The position numbers and the translations under genes were made by a program. The notes under the pieces are model-generated. The model saw only the letters and a program-made list of their open reading frames with translations. It ran no database searches and was not told where the DNA came from. This document shows, one piece after another, positions 1 through 8,550 of a DNA stretch of 64,000 nucleotides; the first letter of the stretch is position 1, and the number at the start of each line of letters is the position of its first letter. Source of the stretch: Streptomyces sp. B93 (lineage in GTDB: Bacteria; Actinomycetota; Actinomycetes; Streptomycetales; Streptomycetaceae); NCBI RefSeq assembly GCF_018070565.1, contig NZ_JAGPXL010000005.1, positions 206,046 through 270,045 of the forward strand, in the 5' to 3' direction.

Positions 1-276
1 CAGCGCGAGATCCCGGAGGAGGCCCTCTCCCGCGTCAGCTCCTACGAATGGTTCGGTTCTCTCGCCTTCGCCCCACTCGGCCTGCTCGCAGCCGGCCCCA
101 CGGCCGACGCCATCGGCATCCGGCAGTCCCTGGCCGCATGCGCCACCCTGATCGCCATCGCCACCTGCGCGGCCCTCCTGTCGCCCCAGGTCCGCGGGCT
201 CGCTCCCGCGGCGACCTCGTCGGTGGCTCAGCGTCGGGACGAGGCGCCCACGGTGGGTGAGGACAAGGCCCAGTGA
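1..276 (+). CDS. MFS transporter, C-terminal fragment (5' end outside window)
   Basis: Open from the first base in frame 1 to TGA at 274-276, giving 91 residues. The fragment holds two hydrophobic stretches, around residues 19-34 (FGSLAFAPLGLLAAG) and 43-62 (SLAACATLIAIATCAALLSP), followed by a short polar tail. This is what the last two helices of a major facilitator superfamily permease look like, and the charged pre-helix segment fits a loop between helices 10 and 11. The substrate cannot be told from this fragment. Its last 49 bases overlap the end of the convergent FolD gene, so the two share a tail-to-tail junction without a separate terminator. The family assignment is inference from hydrophobicity pattern and residue style. 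Confidence 0.6.
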   Translation, partial: QREIPEEALSRVSSYEWFGSLAFAPLGLLAAGPTADAIGIRQSLAACATLIAIATCAALLSPQVRGLAPAATSSVAQRRDEAPTVGEDKAQ

Positions 277-1127
277 CCGGCTCCGAGCTGGTGTGCGGCG
301 GCGTCCACGGTCTGGGCGAGGAGAACGGCGATGGTCATCGGCCCGACACCGCCCGGCACCGGGGTGATCAGACCGGCCCGGGTGACGGCGGTGCCGAAGT
401 CGACGTCGCCGATGTTGCCGGGGTTGTACCCGGCGTCGATCACCACCGCCCCCGGCTTGATGTCCGCACCGCGGATCAGCCGGGGGCGCCCGACGGCCGC
501 CACCACGACGTCCGCTTCCCGGACGATCGACGACAGGTCCGCCGTACGGGAATGGCAGTAGGTCACCGTCGCGTCCTCGGCGAGCAGGAGCATGCCGACC
601 GGCTTGCCGAGGATCGGGCTGCGGCCGACCACGACGGCGTGCCTGCCGGGGAGTTGGACGTCGTACTCCCTCAACAGGCGCATGATCCCGCCCGGGGTGC
701 AGGAGGTGAAGCCCGGCAGGCCGAAGCCCATCGCGGCGAAGGAGCGCATCGTGACCCCGTCCACGTCCTTCTCCGGGGCGATGGCCTCGAACGCCGCTCG
801 TTCGTCGATGCCCGGGCCGCAGGGGTGCTGGAGCAGGATGCCGTGCACGTCCGGGTCGGCGGACAGGTCGGTGAGGGTGTCGACCAGCTCGGTCGTCGTG
901 GTGGTGGCGGGCAGGGCGATGTGCCGGGAGCGGATTCCCGCCTTCGCGCACCTGGACCGCTTCATGCGGACGTAGGTGACCGAAGCGGGGTCCTCGCCCA
1001 CCAGCACCGTCGCCAGGCAGGGGCTGGTTCCGGTACGGCGTGAGATCACCGCCGCCCTGTCGGCGGCCTGTTCGACGATGCGTCGGGCGAGGCTGGTGCC
1101 GTCCATGAGCTGGGCCGTCTGGGACAT
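228..1127 (-). CDS. folD: Bifunctional methylenetetrahydrofolate dehydrogenase / methenyl-THF cyclohydrolase (FolD family)
   Basis: A 299-residue protein of normal FolD length, cytosolic, interconverting 5,10-methylene-THF, methenyl-THF and 10-formyl-THF using NADP. Visible signatures are the catalytic Tyr/Lys pair (YVRMK, Y52 and K56), KDVDG near 120, SCTPGGI near 142, the dinucleotide segment VVVGRSPILGKPV near 165, CHSRT near 191 and PGGVGPMT near 258. The segment after ILLQ reads HPCGPG where most FolDs have LPLP, so this looks like a divergent paralogue, perhaps not the housekeeping copy. I chose ATG at 1127 over an upstream in-frame start because GGAAGG (complement of 1134-1139) sits 6 bases before it. 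A short inverted repeat, TGACG-TCT-CGTCA (1174-1186), lies in the leader. Confidence 0.88.
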   Translation of the reverse strand: MSQTAQLMDGTSLARRIVEQAADRAAVISRRTGTSPCLATVLVGEDPASVTYVRMKRSRCAKAGIRSRHIALPATTTTTELVDTLTDLSADPDVHGILLQHPCGPGIDERAAFEAIAPEKDVDGVTMRSFAAMGFGLPGFTSCTPGGIMRLLREYDVQLPGRHAVVVGRSPILGKPVGMLLLAEDATVTYCHSRTADLSSIVREADVVVAAVGRPRLIRGADIKPGAVVIDAGYNPGNIGDVDFGTAVTRAGLITPVPGGVGPMTIAVLLAQTVDAAAHQLGAGHWALSSPTVGASSRR

Positions 1128-1300
1128 GGTTGCCTTCCGGGCGTCGCTGATCACTCGCCCAGGCGCACGGCATTGACGTCTCGTCAGACCGCTCCCCGGT
1201 GGTGCTCCACCTCAGCGCCAGTCACGGCCCGCCCGCCACTGTAGCGGTCGGCATGCCGCCCTTGGCGGTGTCGACTTCATGGGGGCGGCCGTAAACACAA

Positions 1301-1342
1301 GAACCGGCTTTCCCGGGCCGGTGAGTGCGGGAAAGCCGGTTC
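1301..1342 (-). terminator. Intrinsic terminator-like hairpin after the flavohaemoprotein gene
   Basis: A perfect 15-bp stem (arms 1301-1315 and 1328-1342, core AACCGGCTTTCCCG) with a 12-base loop. It begins 13 bases past the stop of the minus-strand flavohaemoprotein gene. There is no T tract, as is usual for Streptomyces terminators. It also separates this gene from folD. Confidence 0.8.
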
Positions 1343-1354
1343 GTCGGGGTGGGG

Positions 1355-2557
1355 TCAGGACGCGTCCGGGAGCCACAGGTCGGGGCCGAAGACCTCGTAG
1401 CGGATGTTGCGGGCGGGGACGCCCTGGGCCAGGAGGGCGGAGCGGGTGGTGCGCATGAAGGGCAGAGGGCCGCAGAGGTAGACGGTGGCGTCGGTGGGGA
1501 CGGGGACGTCGGACAGGTCCATGAGGCCGGTGCGGGCGTCGGGGGCGGTGGGCTCCGGGTGCTCGTACCAGAACTGGGCGCTGGCTCCGGGCAGACGGTC
1601 GACCAGGTCACGGGTCTCGGTGCGCAGCGCGTGCTCCGTTGGGGCGGTGTCGGCGTGGAACACCTGCACCGGGCGGGCGGAGCCGTCGGCGGCGAGGCGG
1701 GCGAGCATGCCGACCATCGGGGTGCAGCCGATGCCCGCGGAGGCGAGGACCAGCGGGGTGTCGGCGTCGTCGAGGACGATGTCGCCGCACGGCGTGGAGA
1801 GTGCCAGTTCGTCACCGGCGCGGACCGTGTCGTGCAGGAGGTTGGAGACCTCGCCGTCGGGGGCGCCGGCGTCGCCCGTGACGCGCTTGACGGTGATGCG
1901 GCGCAGCTCGCCGCCGGGGTCGGAGGACAGGCTGTACTGGCGCAGCTGGTGCACCCCGTCGGGCATCCGGACGCGGACGCTGACGTACTGCCCGGCGCGG
2001 GCGGCCGGGGCGGGCTGCCCGTCGGCGGGGCGCAGGACGAGGGAGACCACGTCGGAGGTCTCCTCGCGGCGTTCCACCACGGTCCAGGTCCGCCATATGT
2101 CGCCCGCCGCGAGCCCGGCCTCCTGGTAGAGCCGCGCCTCCATGGCGATCAGCGCACCGGCCATCAGCCAGTACACTTCGTCCCAGACCGCCGCCACCTC
2201 GGGCGTGACCGCGTCGCCCAGCACCTCGGCAATCGCGCCGAACAGGTACTTGTGCACGATCGTGTACTGGTCGTCGGTGACGCCGACCGCGATGTGCTTG
2301 TGCGCGATCCGCTCCAGCAGGGCGTCCGGGCGGGTGTCGGGGTCGGCCAGCAGTGCGGTGGCGAACCCGGCGATGGACCCGGCCAGGGCCCGGCGCTGGG
2401 CGCCGCTGGCCTGGTTGCCGCGGTTGAACATGCCGTCCAGCAGTTCCGGCCGGTCACGGAACATGGTGCCGTAGAAACGCTCGGTGATCTGGTCGAGGGC
2501 GCCGCCCACGGCGGGCAGGGTGGCCCGGACGACGGCGGCGGACTCTGCGGACAGCAT
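1355..2557 (-). CDS. hmp: Flavohaemoprotein, nitric oxide dioxygenase
   Basis: A 400-residue protein matching the usual length of bacterial flavohaemoglobins, which oxidise NO to nitrate with O2 and NAD(P)H in the cytosol. The N-terminal globin shows B10 Tyr29 in RFYGTMF and the proximal haem His in the HKH at 86-88. The reductase half shows the FAD motif RQYSLSS, the NAD-binding run ASAGIGCTPM and the C-terminal CGPLPFM. The ATG at 2557 has AGGAGG six bases upstream; an in-frame extension to 2764 is low-complexity and was dropped. No NsrR-like repressor gene lies nearby, so control must come from elsewhere; an inverted repeat about 80 bases upstream (2635-2648) is a candidate site. It stands alone, with its own terminator. 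Confidence 0.95.
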   Translation of the reverse strand: MLSAESAAVVRATLPAVGGALDQITERFYGTMFRDRPELLDGMFNRGNQASGAQRRALAGSIAGFATALLADPDTRPDALLERIAHKHIAVGVTDDQYTIVHKYLFGAIAEVLGDAVTPEVAAVWDEVYWLMAGALIAMEARLYQEAGLAAGDIWRTWTVVERREETSDVVSLVLRPADGQPAPAARAGQYVSVRVRMPDGVHQLRQYSLSSDPGGELRRITVKRVTGDAGAPDGEVSNLLHDTVRAGDELALSTPCGDIVLDDADTPLVLASAGIGCTPMVGMLARLAADGSARPVQVFHADTAPTEHALRTETRDLVDRLPGASAQFWYEHPEPTAPDARTGLMDLSDVPVPTDATVYLCGPLPFMRTTRSALLAQGVPARNIRYEVFGPDLWLPDAS

Positions 2558-2634
2558 GAAGCCTCCTGAGGGTGGTGCGAGGAGAGGGAGGAAGCGCCGC
2601 TCGATCGGAGGCGGCTGCACCTGTATAGCAACGG

Positions 2635-2648
2635 GGAACGTCTGTTCC
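2635..2648. promoter_or_regulatory. Inverted repeat upstream of hmp
   Basis: GGAAC-GTCT-GTTCC, a perfect 5-4-5 inverted repeat 78 bases upstream of the hmp start codon. It could be an operator. It does not look like the AT-rich NsrR sites described for Streptomyces hmp genes. Functional role is a guess. Confidence 0.3.
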
Positions 2649-2852
2649 GGGCTGCCTGTGGGCCTCCGACGGGCATTCGGGACCAATGGTCCTGCGGATG
2701 GGGACCAAGGTCCCGGCCGGGGGTCGGTGACCGGGGGCCGGTGGGCCCTCACCCCGGGGCCCATGGGCCCCGGGGCGCGGCGTGCGGCGTGCGGTTCGGC
2801 GGTGGTGCGGCGGGCACTCGGTGGCTGTCGACGCGCGGAAAGGAGCGGTCAG

Positions 2853-4475
2853 ATGTCCTTCCCCCTGACGGCCGACGCCCGTGAACACGGGCTGACCGGG
2901 GACGGCAGCACCAACGACCAGCCCGCGCTGGCGAAACTGGTCGACGCGGCGGGCGCCGCCCACGCCGCCGACGGACAGCCGCGCGCCATCCATGTCCCGC
3001 CCGGCCGGTACGTCATCCAGGACGAGGCCACCGTGTGGCGCAGCGGCGTCTCACTGATCGGCGCGGGGCGCGGCGTCACCCGCTTCGTCCTCGGCAACCC
3101 GGGCAACCCCGCCCAGCCGGTGCCGCTGGCCTGGTTCACCAGCCAGCACCACGGGGCGGACCGCGGCAACCATCTCGCCGACGTCACCTTCGCGCACTTC
3201 GAGATCGACGGCTCGGGCGTGTGGACCGAGGCGTACGATCCGCTGGCCAAGGGGCTGGGCCTCCAGTACGTGCTGCGGGGGCGCTTCACCGACCTGCACA
3301 TCCACGACACCGCCGCGACCGGGTTCGGCTGCGACTTCCTCCAGGACACCGTCGTCGAGGGCGTGCTCGCCGCCCGGTGCGGACGCCAGGACCCCGGCGA
3401 CCGCATGGGCGGCGCCGGGATCGGGATCGGCATCGGCGGCTGGGGCATGGTCGAACGGCTCACGGTGACCTCGTGCACGGCGATCGGCAACGGCACCAAC
3501 GGCATCTTCGTCGAACTCCAGCAGGAGGAGTGGCCCCCGCCGCGCGGCATCCGCATCACCGCCTGCCACGCCGAGGACAACCGCTTCGGCATCTCCGACT
3601 GGGGCGCCGACGGCCTGCTCGTCACCTCCTCGACCATGCTGTCCAACCACGAGGCCGGTTTCGACGTGTCCTCCCAGGGCACCGCGGGCGTCGGCGGGCG
3701 CGGCGGCATCGTCACCGGCTGCGTCATCGACGGCAACGTCCGCGACGGCGTCGGCCTCGGCAACACCCCCGGCCCGTACGCCCTGCGCGGCAACCGCATC
3801 AGCGACAACGGGCGCTACGGCTACTGGCAGCACAACCTCGAGGGCGGCGACCAGGAACCCGCCACCGACATCGTGCTGGAGTCCAACGAGTTCCGCGACA
3901 ACGCCCTCGACGGCATCCGCGTCGACGCCGGGATGCGCAACCCGTCCATCCTGCACAACCGCTTCCGCAACAACGGCCGCCGCCGCGCACCCGCCACCGA
4001 GGGCGGCGGCGACGGGGTGCGGCACGGCAGCCTGACCCTCACCGACGAGCACGCCGACTGGCCGCCGGACGGGCACCGCGGCAAGCGGCTGACGCTGGCG
4101 GACGGCCGTACCGCCCTGGTCACCTTCAACACCGCGACGCAGTTGGCGCTGGCCCCGTGGCGGCCCGGAGCGGGCACCGCCTGGCCGCCCGACGACGTAC
4201 CCGCCCCCGGCGCCGCCTACCGGCTGCCCGGAGCCGGCGGACCGTGCGCCGGACTGACCGTGGCCGCCGCCCTGACCGGTGCCCACCTGCGCGGCAACCG
4301 GTTCTGGGACGACCAGGGGGACCCCACCCAGACCCACGGTCTGTGGATCGCCCCCGACGGCGGCTGGCACGGCGGCCGGGCCGACGGCAACGACTTCGGC
4401 GCCGACCCGGCGGCGGCGACCCGCCTCGACACCCCGCCCGACGACCCCGACCGCTGGCACGACAACGACCCCTGA
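2853..4475 (+). CDS. Right-handed parallel beta-helix (pectate lyase-like) protein
   Basis: A 540-residue protein starting at ATG 2853, with AGGAG seven bases upstream. The first 70 residues carry the Pectate_lyase_3-type entry motif (HGLTGDGSTNDQPALAKLV, then HVPPGRYVI), in which a short-period fold begins with G-D-G-x-x-(D/N)D. The middle has repeated Asn/Gly-rich coils such as CTAIGNGTNGIF, CHAEDNRFGISDWGAD and GNRISDNGRYG, typical of PbH1 repeats in polysaccharide lyases, epimerases and tailspikes. I see no signal peptide or membrane segment, so export, if any, is not by Sec. The next gene, a small hydrolase, follows after 32 bases on the same strand. The substrate is unknown; a sugar-polymer ligand is likely from the fold but unproven. 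Confidence 0.8.
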   Translation: MSFPLTADAREHGLTGDGSTNDQPALAKLVDAAGAAHAADGQPRAIHVPPGRYVIQDEATVWRSGVSLIGAGRGVTRFVLGNPGNPAQPVPLAWFTSQHHGADRGNHLADVTFAHFEIDGSGVWTEAYDPLAKGLGLQYVLRGRFTDLHIHDTAATGFGCDFLQDTVVEGVLAARCGRQDPGDRMGGAGIGIGIGGWGMVERLTVTSCTAIGNGTNGIFVELQQEEWPPPRGIRITACHAEDNRFGISDWGADGLLVTSSTMLSNHEAGFDVSSQGTAGVGGRGGIVTGCVIDGNVRDGVGLGNTPGPYALRGNRISDNGRYGYWQHNLEGGDQEPATDIVLESNEFRDNALDGIRVDAGMRNPSILHNRFRNNGRRRAPATEGGGDGVRHGSLTLTDEHADWPPDGHRGKRLTLADGRTALVTFNTATQLALAPWRPGAGTAWPPDDVPAPGAAYRLPGAGGPCAGLTVAAALTGAHLRGNRFWDDQGDPTQTHGLWIAPDGGWHGGRADGNDFGADPAAATRLDTPPDDPDRWHDNDP

Positions 4476-4507
4476 CACGCCGGAACGCAGGCAGGAGGCT
4501 GACGGCG

Positions 4508-5164
4508 ATGCTCTCCGAGATGGTGCGGATCCCCGTACCCACCGACGACGTGACCCTGCCGGGCGACCTGGTGCTGCCGGACACCCCCCGCGCCGTGGTG
4601 CTGTTCGCGCACGGCAGCGGCAGCTCACGGCACAGCCCCCGCAACCGCATGGTCGCCGCCGAACTGCGCTCGGGCGGTCTCGGCACCCTGCTGATGGACC
4701 TGCTCAGCGAGCAGGAGGAACGCCAGGACATGGTGACCGGCCAGCACCGCTTCGACATCCCGCTGCTGGGCCGCCGCCTGGTCGCCGCCGTCGACTGGCT
4801 CGGCACCCAGCCGGAGACCCGACGGCTGCCCGTCGCCCTGTTCGGCGCCAGCACCGGCGCCGCGGCGGCCCTGGTCTGCGCGGCCGGGCGGCCGGACGGG
4901 GTCCTCGGCGTGGTGTCCCGGGGCGGCCGCCCCGACCTGGCGGGCGACGCGCTGGGCGCCGTACGGGCGCCGGTGCTGCTGATCGTCGGCGGGCACGACC
5001 GGGAGGTGCTCCGCCTCAACGAGGAGGCGGCCGCCCGGCTGTCCGGCCCGCACACCCTCAGCGTCGTACCCGGCGCCACCCATCTGTTCGAGGAGCCGGG
5101 GGCGCTGGAGCAGGTCGCGGACACCGCCCGCCACTGGTGCGACGAGCGGCTGCGGGCACTCTAG
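4508..5164 (+). CDS. Alpha/beta hydrolase, dienelactone hydrolase-like
   Basis: A 218-residue single-domain hydrolase. It has the oxyanion segment LFAHGSGSS near 35, the nucleophile elbow GASTG (Ser near 116), a likely acid Asp in IVGGHD near 168 and the catalytic His in PGATHLFEE near 195. These match the DeoR-independent dienelactone hydrolase-like family often annotated as phosphoribosyltransferase-fused or stand-alone hydrolases in actinomycetes. GGAGG lies nine bases before the ATG. It follows the beta-helix gene by 32 bases, so co-transcription is likely, and it ends 40 bases from the convergent FAD oxidoreductase. The natural substrate is unknown. Confidence 0.8.
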   Translation: MLSEMVRIPVPTDDVTLPGDLVLPDTPRAVVLFAHGSGSSRHSPRNRMVAAELRSGGLGTLLMDLLSEQEERQDMVTGQHRFDIPLLGRRLVAAVDWLGTQPETRRLPVALFGASTGAAAALVCAAGRPDGVLGVVSRGGRPDLAGDALGAVRAPVLLIVGGHDREVLRLNEEAAARLSGPHTLSVVPGATHLFEEPGALEQVADTARHWCDERLRAL

Positions 5165-5204
5165 GGCTGCGCCCCCCTGCGCCACGGACGTACGGCCTCA
5201 GTGC

Positions 5205-6659
5205 TCAGTGCCGGGCGACCGCGTCCGCGTCGGCGGCGTCGATGCGCAAGTGGGCTCCCTGACGGCGCAGTTCGTCCTGGACGAGGCCGTGCGCCAGCTC
5301 GCGCGGTGCCCTCCCGGCGCGCACCGCCAGCGCCGCGCACACCCCCGCCGCCTGTCCCGTCGCCATCGCGATCGGCATCACGCGGTACGACGAGTGGGCC
5401 ACGTGCGTACCTGAGATGCAGCGGCCCGCCACCAGCAGCCGGTCGGTGTCCCTGGGCAGCAGACAGCGCAGCGGGATGTCGTACCAGTGCCCGGTCGGCA
5501 CCCGCTTCAGGACGGTGCCGGAACCCTTCGGGTTGTGGATGTCGACCGGGTAGGCGCCGTGCGCGATCGCGTCCGGGAAGTGCCGGGCGGCGAGGATGTC
5601 ATGACCGGTGAGCTGGTAGTCGCCGAGGATGCGCCGGGTCTCCCGAACCCCGATCTGGGTGCCGCTCTGCGCGACGTACGCCTCCTCGAAACCGGGGACG
5701 TGGGTGCGCAGGAAGCGGTCGATCTGGTCGAGCTGGCGCCGGGCGGTCCACTCGGCGCGGGTCAGGTCCCACACGTCGGTGCCGAGCGCGCGCGTCACCC
5801 GGGTGCTGTTGACGGCCACCTCGTGCGGGCGCGGGGTGCCGAAGAAGAGGATGTCCTCGCGCGGCAGCCGCAGCTCGCCCGCCCGGGTCGCCTCCTCCAC
5901 CAGGTCCCACAGCCCGTGCACGCCCCGCCACTGGTCGGGGTGGTCGCGGACGTAGTCGGCGAACCGCGGCCGCAGGAAGTCCACCACCCGGAACATCAGC
6001 GTCATGGGCTGCACCAGCCCGTCCTCCGGCCGCCCCACCTCGTACGACGCCCCGCACGCGGCGGCCACGTCGCCGTCCCCGGTGCCGTCGACGACCACGT
6101 CGGCGTCCAGCACCACCGGACCGGACTTGCCCTCCAGGACCACCCGCCAGCCGTCGTCCAGCGGCAGCGCGGCCGAGGCGAAGGAGTGCAGCAGGATGCG
6201 GACCCCCGCCTCGTCCAGCAGGTCGAGCAGGGTCAGCTTGAACAGCTCCGGGTCGAACGGCACGGTGTAGCCGGTCTCCAGGGACGGCGGGATGGAGCCG
6301 CCCCGCTCGCCCAGCCGGTCCAGAAGCCGCCACAGCACCCCGGCGACCATCGGCTCGCCCTCGCCGTGGTCGGTCGGCAGCAGCCGTGTGGTGTCGCCGC
6401 CCTCGGTGAACGCGGCCTGCTTGTGCTCGTTGTGGAACGACATCAGCGGCATCACCAGCGCGACGGTCGCGTTGCCGCCGAAGAAGCCGTACCGCTCGAC
6501 GAGCACCACGTCGGCGCCCGCGTCGGCCGCCGCCAGCGCCGCGGCACAGCCCGCCGGGCCGCCGCCGATCACCAGGACCTCGGTCCGGCCGCCGTGCAGG
6601 GCGCTGCGCGGCGGCAGGGTGACGGTGCGTGGCTCCGGGGGTTTCTCCAGGACGGGCAT
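5205..6659 (-). CDS. FAD-dependent oxidoreductase (PF12831-type)
   Basis: A 484-residue flavoprotein. The dinucleotide-binding motif VIGGGPAGCAAALAAADAG lies at about residues 31-49 and is followed by VLVERYGFFGGNAT, the pattern of the FAD-dependent oxidoreductase family that contains many proteins mislabelled xanthan lyase. A second FAD-contact segment, VVDGTGDGDVAAACG, is near 190, and LLVAGRCISGTHVAHSSYRVMP near 410 closes the FAD fold. There is no signal peptide. GGAAGGGAAG precedes the ATG. It is the last gene of a probable four-gene minus-strand operon (CapA-like, PEBP, pyruvyl transferase, this gene) and lies 45 bases after the pyruvyl transferase gene. The substrate is unknown. Confidence 0.82.
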   Translation of the reverse strand: MPVLEKPPEPRTVTLPPRSALHGGRTEVLVIGGGPAGCAAALAAADAGADVVLVERYGFFGGNATVALVMPLMSFHNEHKQAAFTEGGDTTRLLPTDHGEGEPMVAGVLWRLLDRLGERGGSIPPSLETGYTVPFDPELFKLTLLDLLDEAGVRILLHSFASAALPLDDGWRVVLEGKSGPVVLDADVVVDGTGDGDVAAACGASYEVGRPEDGLVQPMTLMFRVVDFLRPRFADYVRDHPDQWRGVHGLWDLVEEATRAGELRLPREDILFFGTPRPHEVAVNSTRVTRALGTDVWDLTRAEWTARRQLDQIDRFLRTHVPGFEEAYVAQSGTQIGVRETRRILGDYQLTGHDILAARHFPDAIAHGAYPVDIHNPKGSGTVLKRVPTGHWYDIPLRCLLPRDTDRLLVAGRCISGTHVAHSSYRVMPIAMATGQAAGVCAALAVRAGRAPRELAHGLVQDELRRQGAHLRIDAADADAVARH

Positions 6660-6704
6660 CGACTCTTCCCTTCCGCCCGAGTCGGGGGGTGGCGGCGCGC
6701 GCCG

Positions 6705-7955
6705 TCAGGCTCCGGCGGGGCGCCCCTGCGCTTCGAGGGCGGGCGCGCCCGCCTCCGCGGCCAGGTCCAGGCCCGCGCGGGTGGGCTCGCGCCGCAGCCC
6801 GGGGTCCGGGACGACCTCGTCGAGGAGGGTGCCGACCCGCACACAGGTGACCTGGGCGAGCGAGCGCAACCGCTGGATGCGCGGCTGGAGTTCGGCGCGC
6901 CGCCGCGGATACTCGTCCCACAGCCGGTCCACCTCCGCCAGCAGCAGCCCGGCCTGTTCCCGGGCCACGCCGACCAGCGCCGGGGCACCGGTACGGCGCG
7001 CGAAGTCGAAGACCTTCCCGGCGTACGGCAGCGGCAGCACCGGCAGCCCGGAGACCGCGGCGAAGATCAGGAAGTGCAGCCGCATCCCCACCGCCAGGTC
7101 CAGGTGCCGCATGAAGCCGAGCACCTGCCCGGGACTGTAGGACTGGTTGAGGATGCGCCCCCGGTCCGGCGCCGACATGTGGGACAGCACCGCGTGCGCG
7201 TGCCGTACGTCGTGCCGCTCCATCGGCATGAACACCACATGCGCGTCGAGGCGGCCCACCAGGAAGTCGGCGACATCGGCGAGGAGCGCGTGGTAGTCGC
7301 CCTCGTCGAGCTTCTCCGCCGCCCGGCCCGGCTCCCGCACCGACATCCCCACCAGCCGGGTGCCGGTGGGCACGCCCTCGTCCTGCATCATCCGCTCGGT
7401 GAACGGCTCCGCCTCCAGCAGCAGCGCCGGATCGGCCGTGACGGTGACCTCACGGTCCAGGCCGACCTCCTCCAGCACCAGCCGGGACTCCTCGTCGCGC
7501 ACCACCACGTCGTCCATCGCGGCGAGGACGGTCCGCACCGCCTCCCGGTCGTCAGGCTCGCGCAGCGGACCGGCGCCCACCGCGTAGGCGAAGGTGGGGA
7601 TGGAACGGTCCTGTGCGGCCCGCACCAGGCGCAGATAGCGGCGCGCCTCACCGTCGTAGAGCGTGCCCCCGCCGCCCAGCACCAGCAGATCGAGGCCGGA
7701 CAGCACGTCCAGCACCCCCTTCTGCGGCACTCCCTCCCAGTCCACGACCTCGTCGGCCTCCGGCTGGTGGTCACGGGTGTGGGCGGCGTCGCGGCTGAAG
7801 ACCACCAGCCGCGCCCGCGGGCGGTGGGCCCGCAGACAGTCGAGCACACAGGTCAGGATGGCCTCGTCGCCGACGTTGAAACCGCCGTACGAACCGAGCA
7901 CTCCAATGCTCGGCCGGTACGGTTCGGGCAACGGGTGCGATGTCGTGCTGGTCAT
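6705..7955 (-). CDS. Polysaccharide pyruvyl transferase family protein
   Basis: A 416-residue protein of the CsaB/PF04230 family, whose members add ketal pyruvate from phosphoenolpyruvate to sugars of cell-wall or exopolysaccharides. The N-terminal signature GSYGGFNVGDEAIL is at about residues 26-39, and LLVLGGGGTLYDGEARRYL near 95 and AYAVGAGPL near 123 are characteristic. The second half contains VGMSVREPGR and the conserved MRLHFLIFAAVSGLPVLPLPY, which resembles the glycosyltransferase-B-like C-terminal lobe. GGGAG precedes the ATG. It lies 109 bases after the PEBP gene and 45 bases before the FAD oxidoreductase. The last 50 residues are Ala/Gly/Pro-rich and poorly conserved in style. Confidence 0.85.
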   Translation of the reverse strand: MTSTTSHPLPEPYRPSIGVLGSYGGFNVGDEAILTCVLDCLRAHRPRARLVVFSRDAAHTRDHQPEADEVVDWEGVPQKGVLDVLSGLDLLVLGGGGTLYDGEARRYLRLVRAAQDRSIPTFAYAVGAGPLREPDDREAVRTVLAAMDDVVVRDEESRLVLEEVGLDREVTVTADPALLLEAEPFTERMMQDEGVPTGTRLVGMSVREPGRAAEKLDEGDYHALLADVADFLVGRLDAHVVFMPMERHDVRHAHAVLSHMSAPDRGRILNQSYSPGQVLGFMRHLDLAVGMRLHFLIFAAVSGLPVLPLPYAGKVFDFARRTGAPALVGVAREQAGLLLAEVDRLWDEYPRRRAELQPRIQRLRSLAQVTCVRVGTLLDEVVPDPGLRREPTRAGLDLAAEAGAPALEAQGRPAGA

Positions 7956-8064
7956 CGGTGGGCTCCCGTCACGTCGCGGTCGGATGGGCGTGGCAGTCGT
8001 CCAGCCCGGGTTGCCGGAACCGTCCCGGCGGAAACACTCCAGTCGTTCGCCGTGCGGCGTCGCT

Positions 8065-8517
8065 TCAGCGGTGGTAGAGGCCGACGAGGGTGCCGTCGGC
8101 GATCCGTGCCCTGTCCATGGCCTGGTGCACCTGGTCGGCGCTGGGACTGTCGGGAAGCACGCACGGCTCCCTGAGGGCGTACAGGTGGAAGAGGTAGTGG
8201 TGCGCCTCGTCCCCCGGCGGCGGGTGCGGGCCGCCCCAGCCGGGCCGCCCGTAGCCGTTGGTCAGTTCCGTGCCGCCGGGCGGGGGCTGCCCCGCGGGCG
8301 TGCCGTCGCTGTGCGGGTCGACGCCGACCACGACCCAGTGCACGAAGCTCCCCGAGGGGGCGTCGGGGTCCTCACACAGCAGTACCAGTTCGGTGGCGTC
8401 CTCCGGCACGCCCGACCAGGTCAGGGGAGGGGACTCGTTCTCCCCCTCCAGCGCGTAGCGGCGCGGGACGGGGGCGTGATCGGTGAACGCGCTGCTCTTG
8501 AGTTCGATGCCGGACAT
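8065..8517 (-). CDS. YbhB/YbcL-type phosphatidylethanolamine-binding (Raf kinase inhibitor-like) protein
   Basis: A 150-residue protein of the PEBP superfamily. The two ligand-site motifs are present: SPPLTWSGVP followed by CEDPDAPSGSFVHWVV (residues about 29-64) and GWGGPHPPPGDEAHHYLFHLYAL (about 92-115). Bacterial members are small cytosolic proteins of unclear function and may bind anions or phospholipid heads. I chose ATG at 8517; an alternative TTG at 8550 would overlap the end of the upstream CapA-like gene and adds a non-conserved stretch. The ribosome site before 8517 is weak (CCGGGG). The 33-base gap to the CapA-like gene suggests translation from a shared message. Confidence 0.88.
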   Translation of the reverse strand: MSGIELKSSAFTDHAPVPRRYALEGENESPPLTWSGVPEDATELVLLCEDPDAPSGSFVHWVVVGVDPHSDGTPAGQPPPGGTELTNGYGRPGWGGPHPPPGDEAHHYLFHLYALREPCVLPDSPSADQVHQAMDRARIADGTLVGLYHR

Positions 8518-8550
8518 GCGCCCCGGAGTACCCCCGGCGAGCCCCCACAA

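Noticed and set aside
2853..4475. Beta-helix protein as a phage tailspike or a prophage remnant.
   Set aside because: No other phage structural, integrase or lysis genes are nearby, and codon use matches the surroundings.
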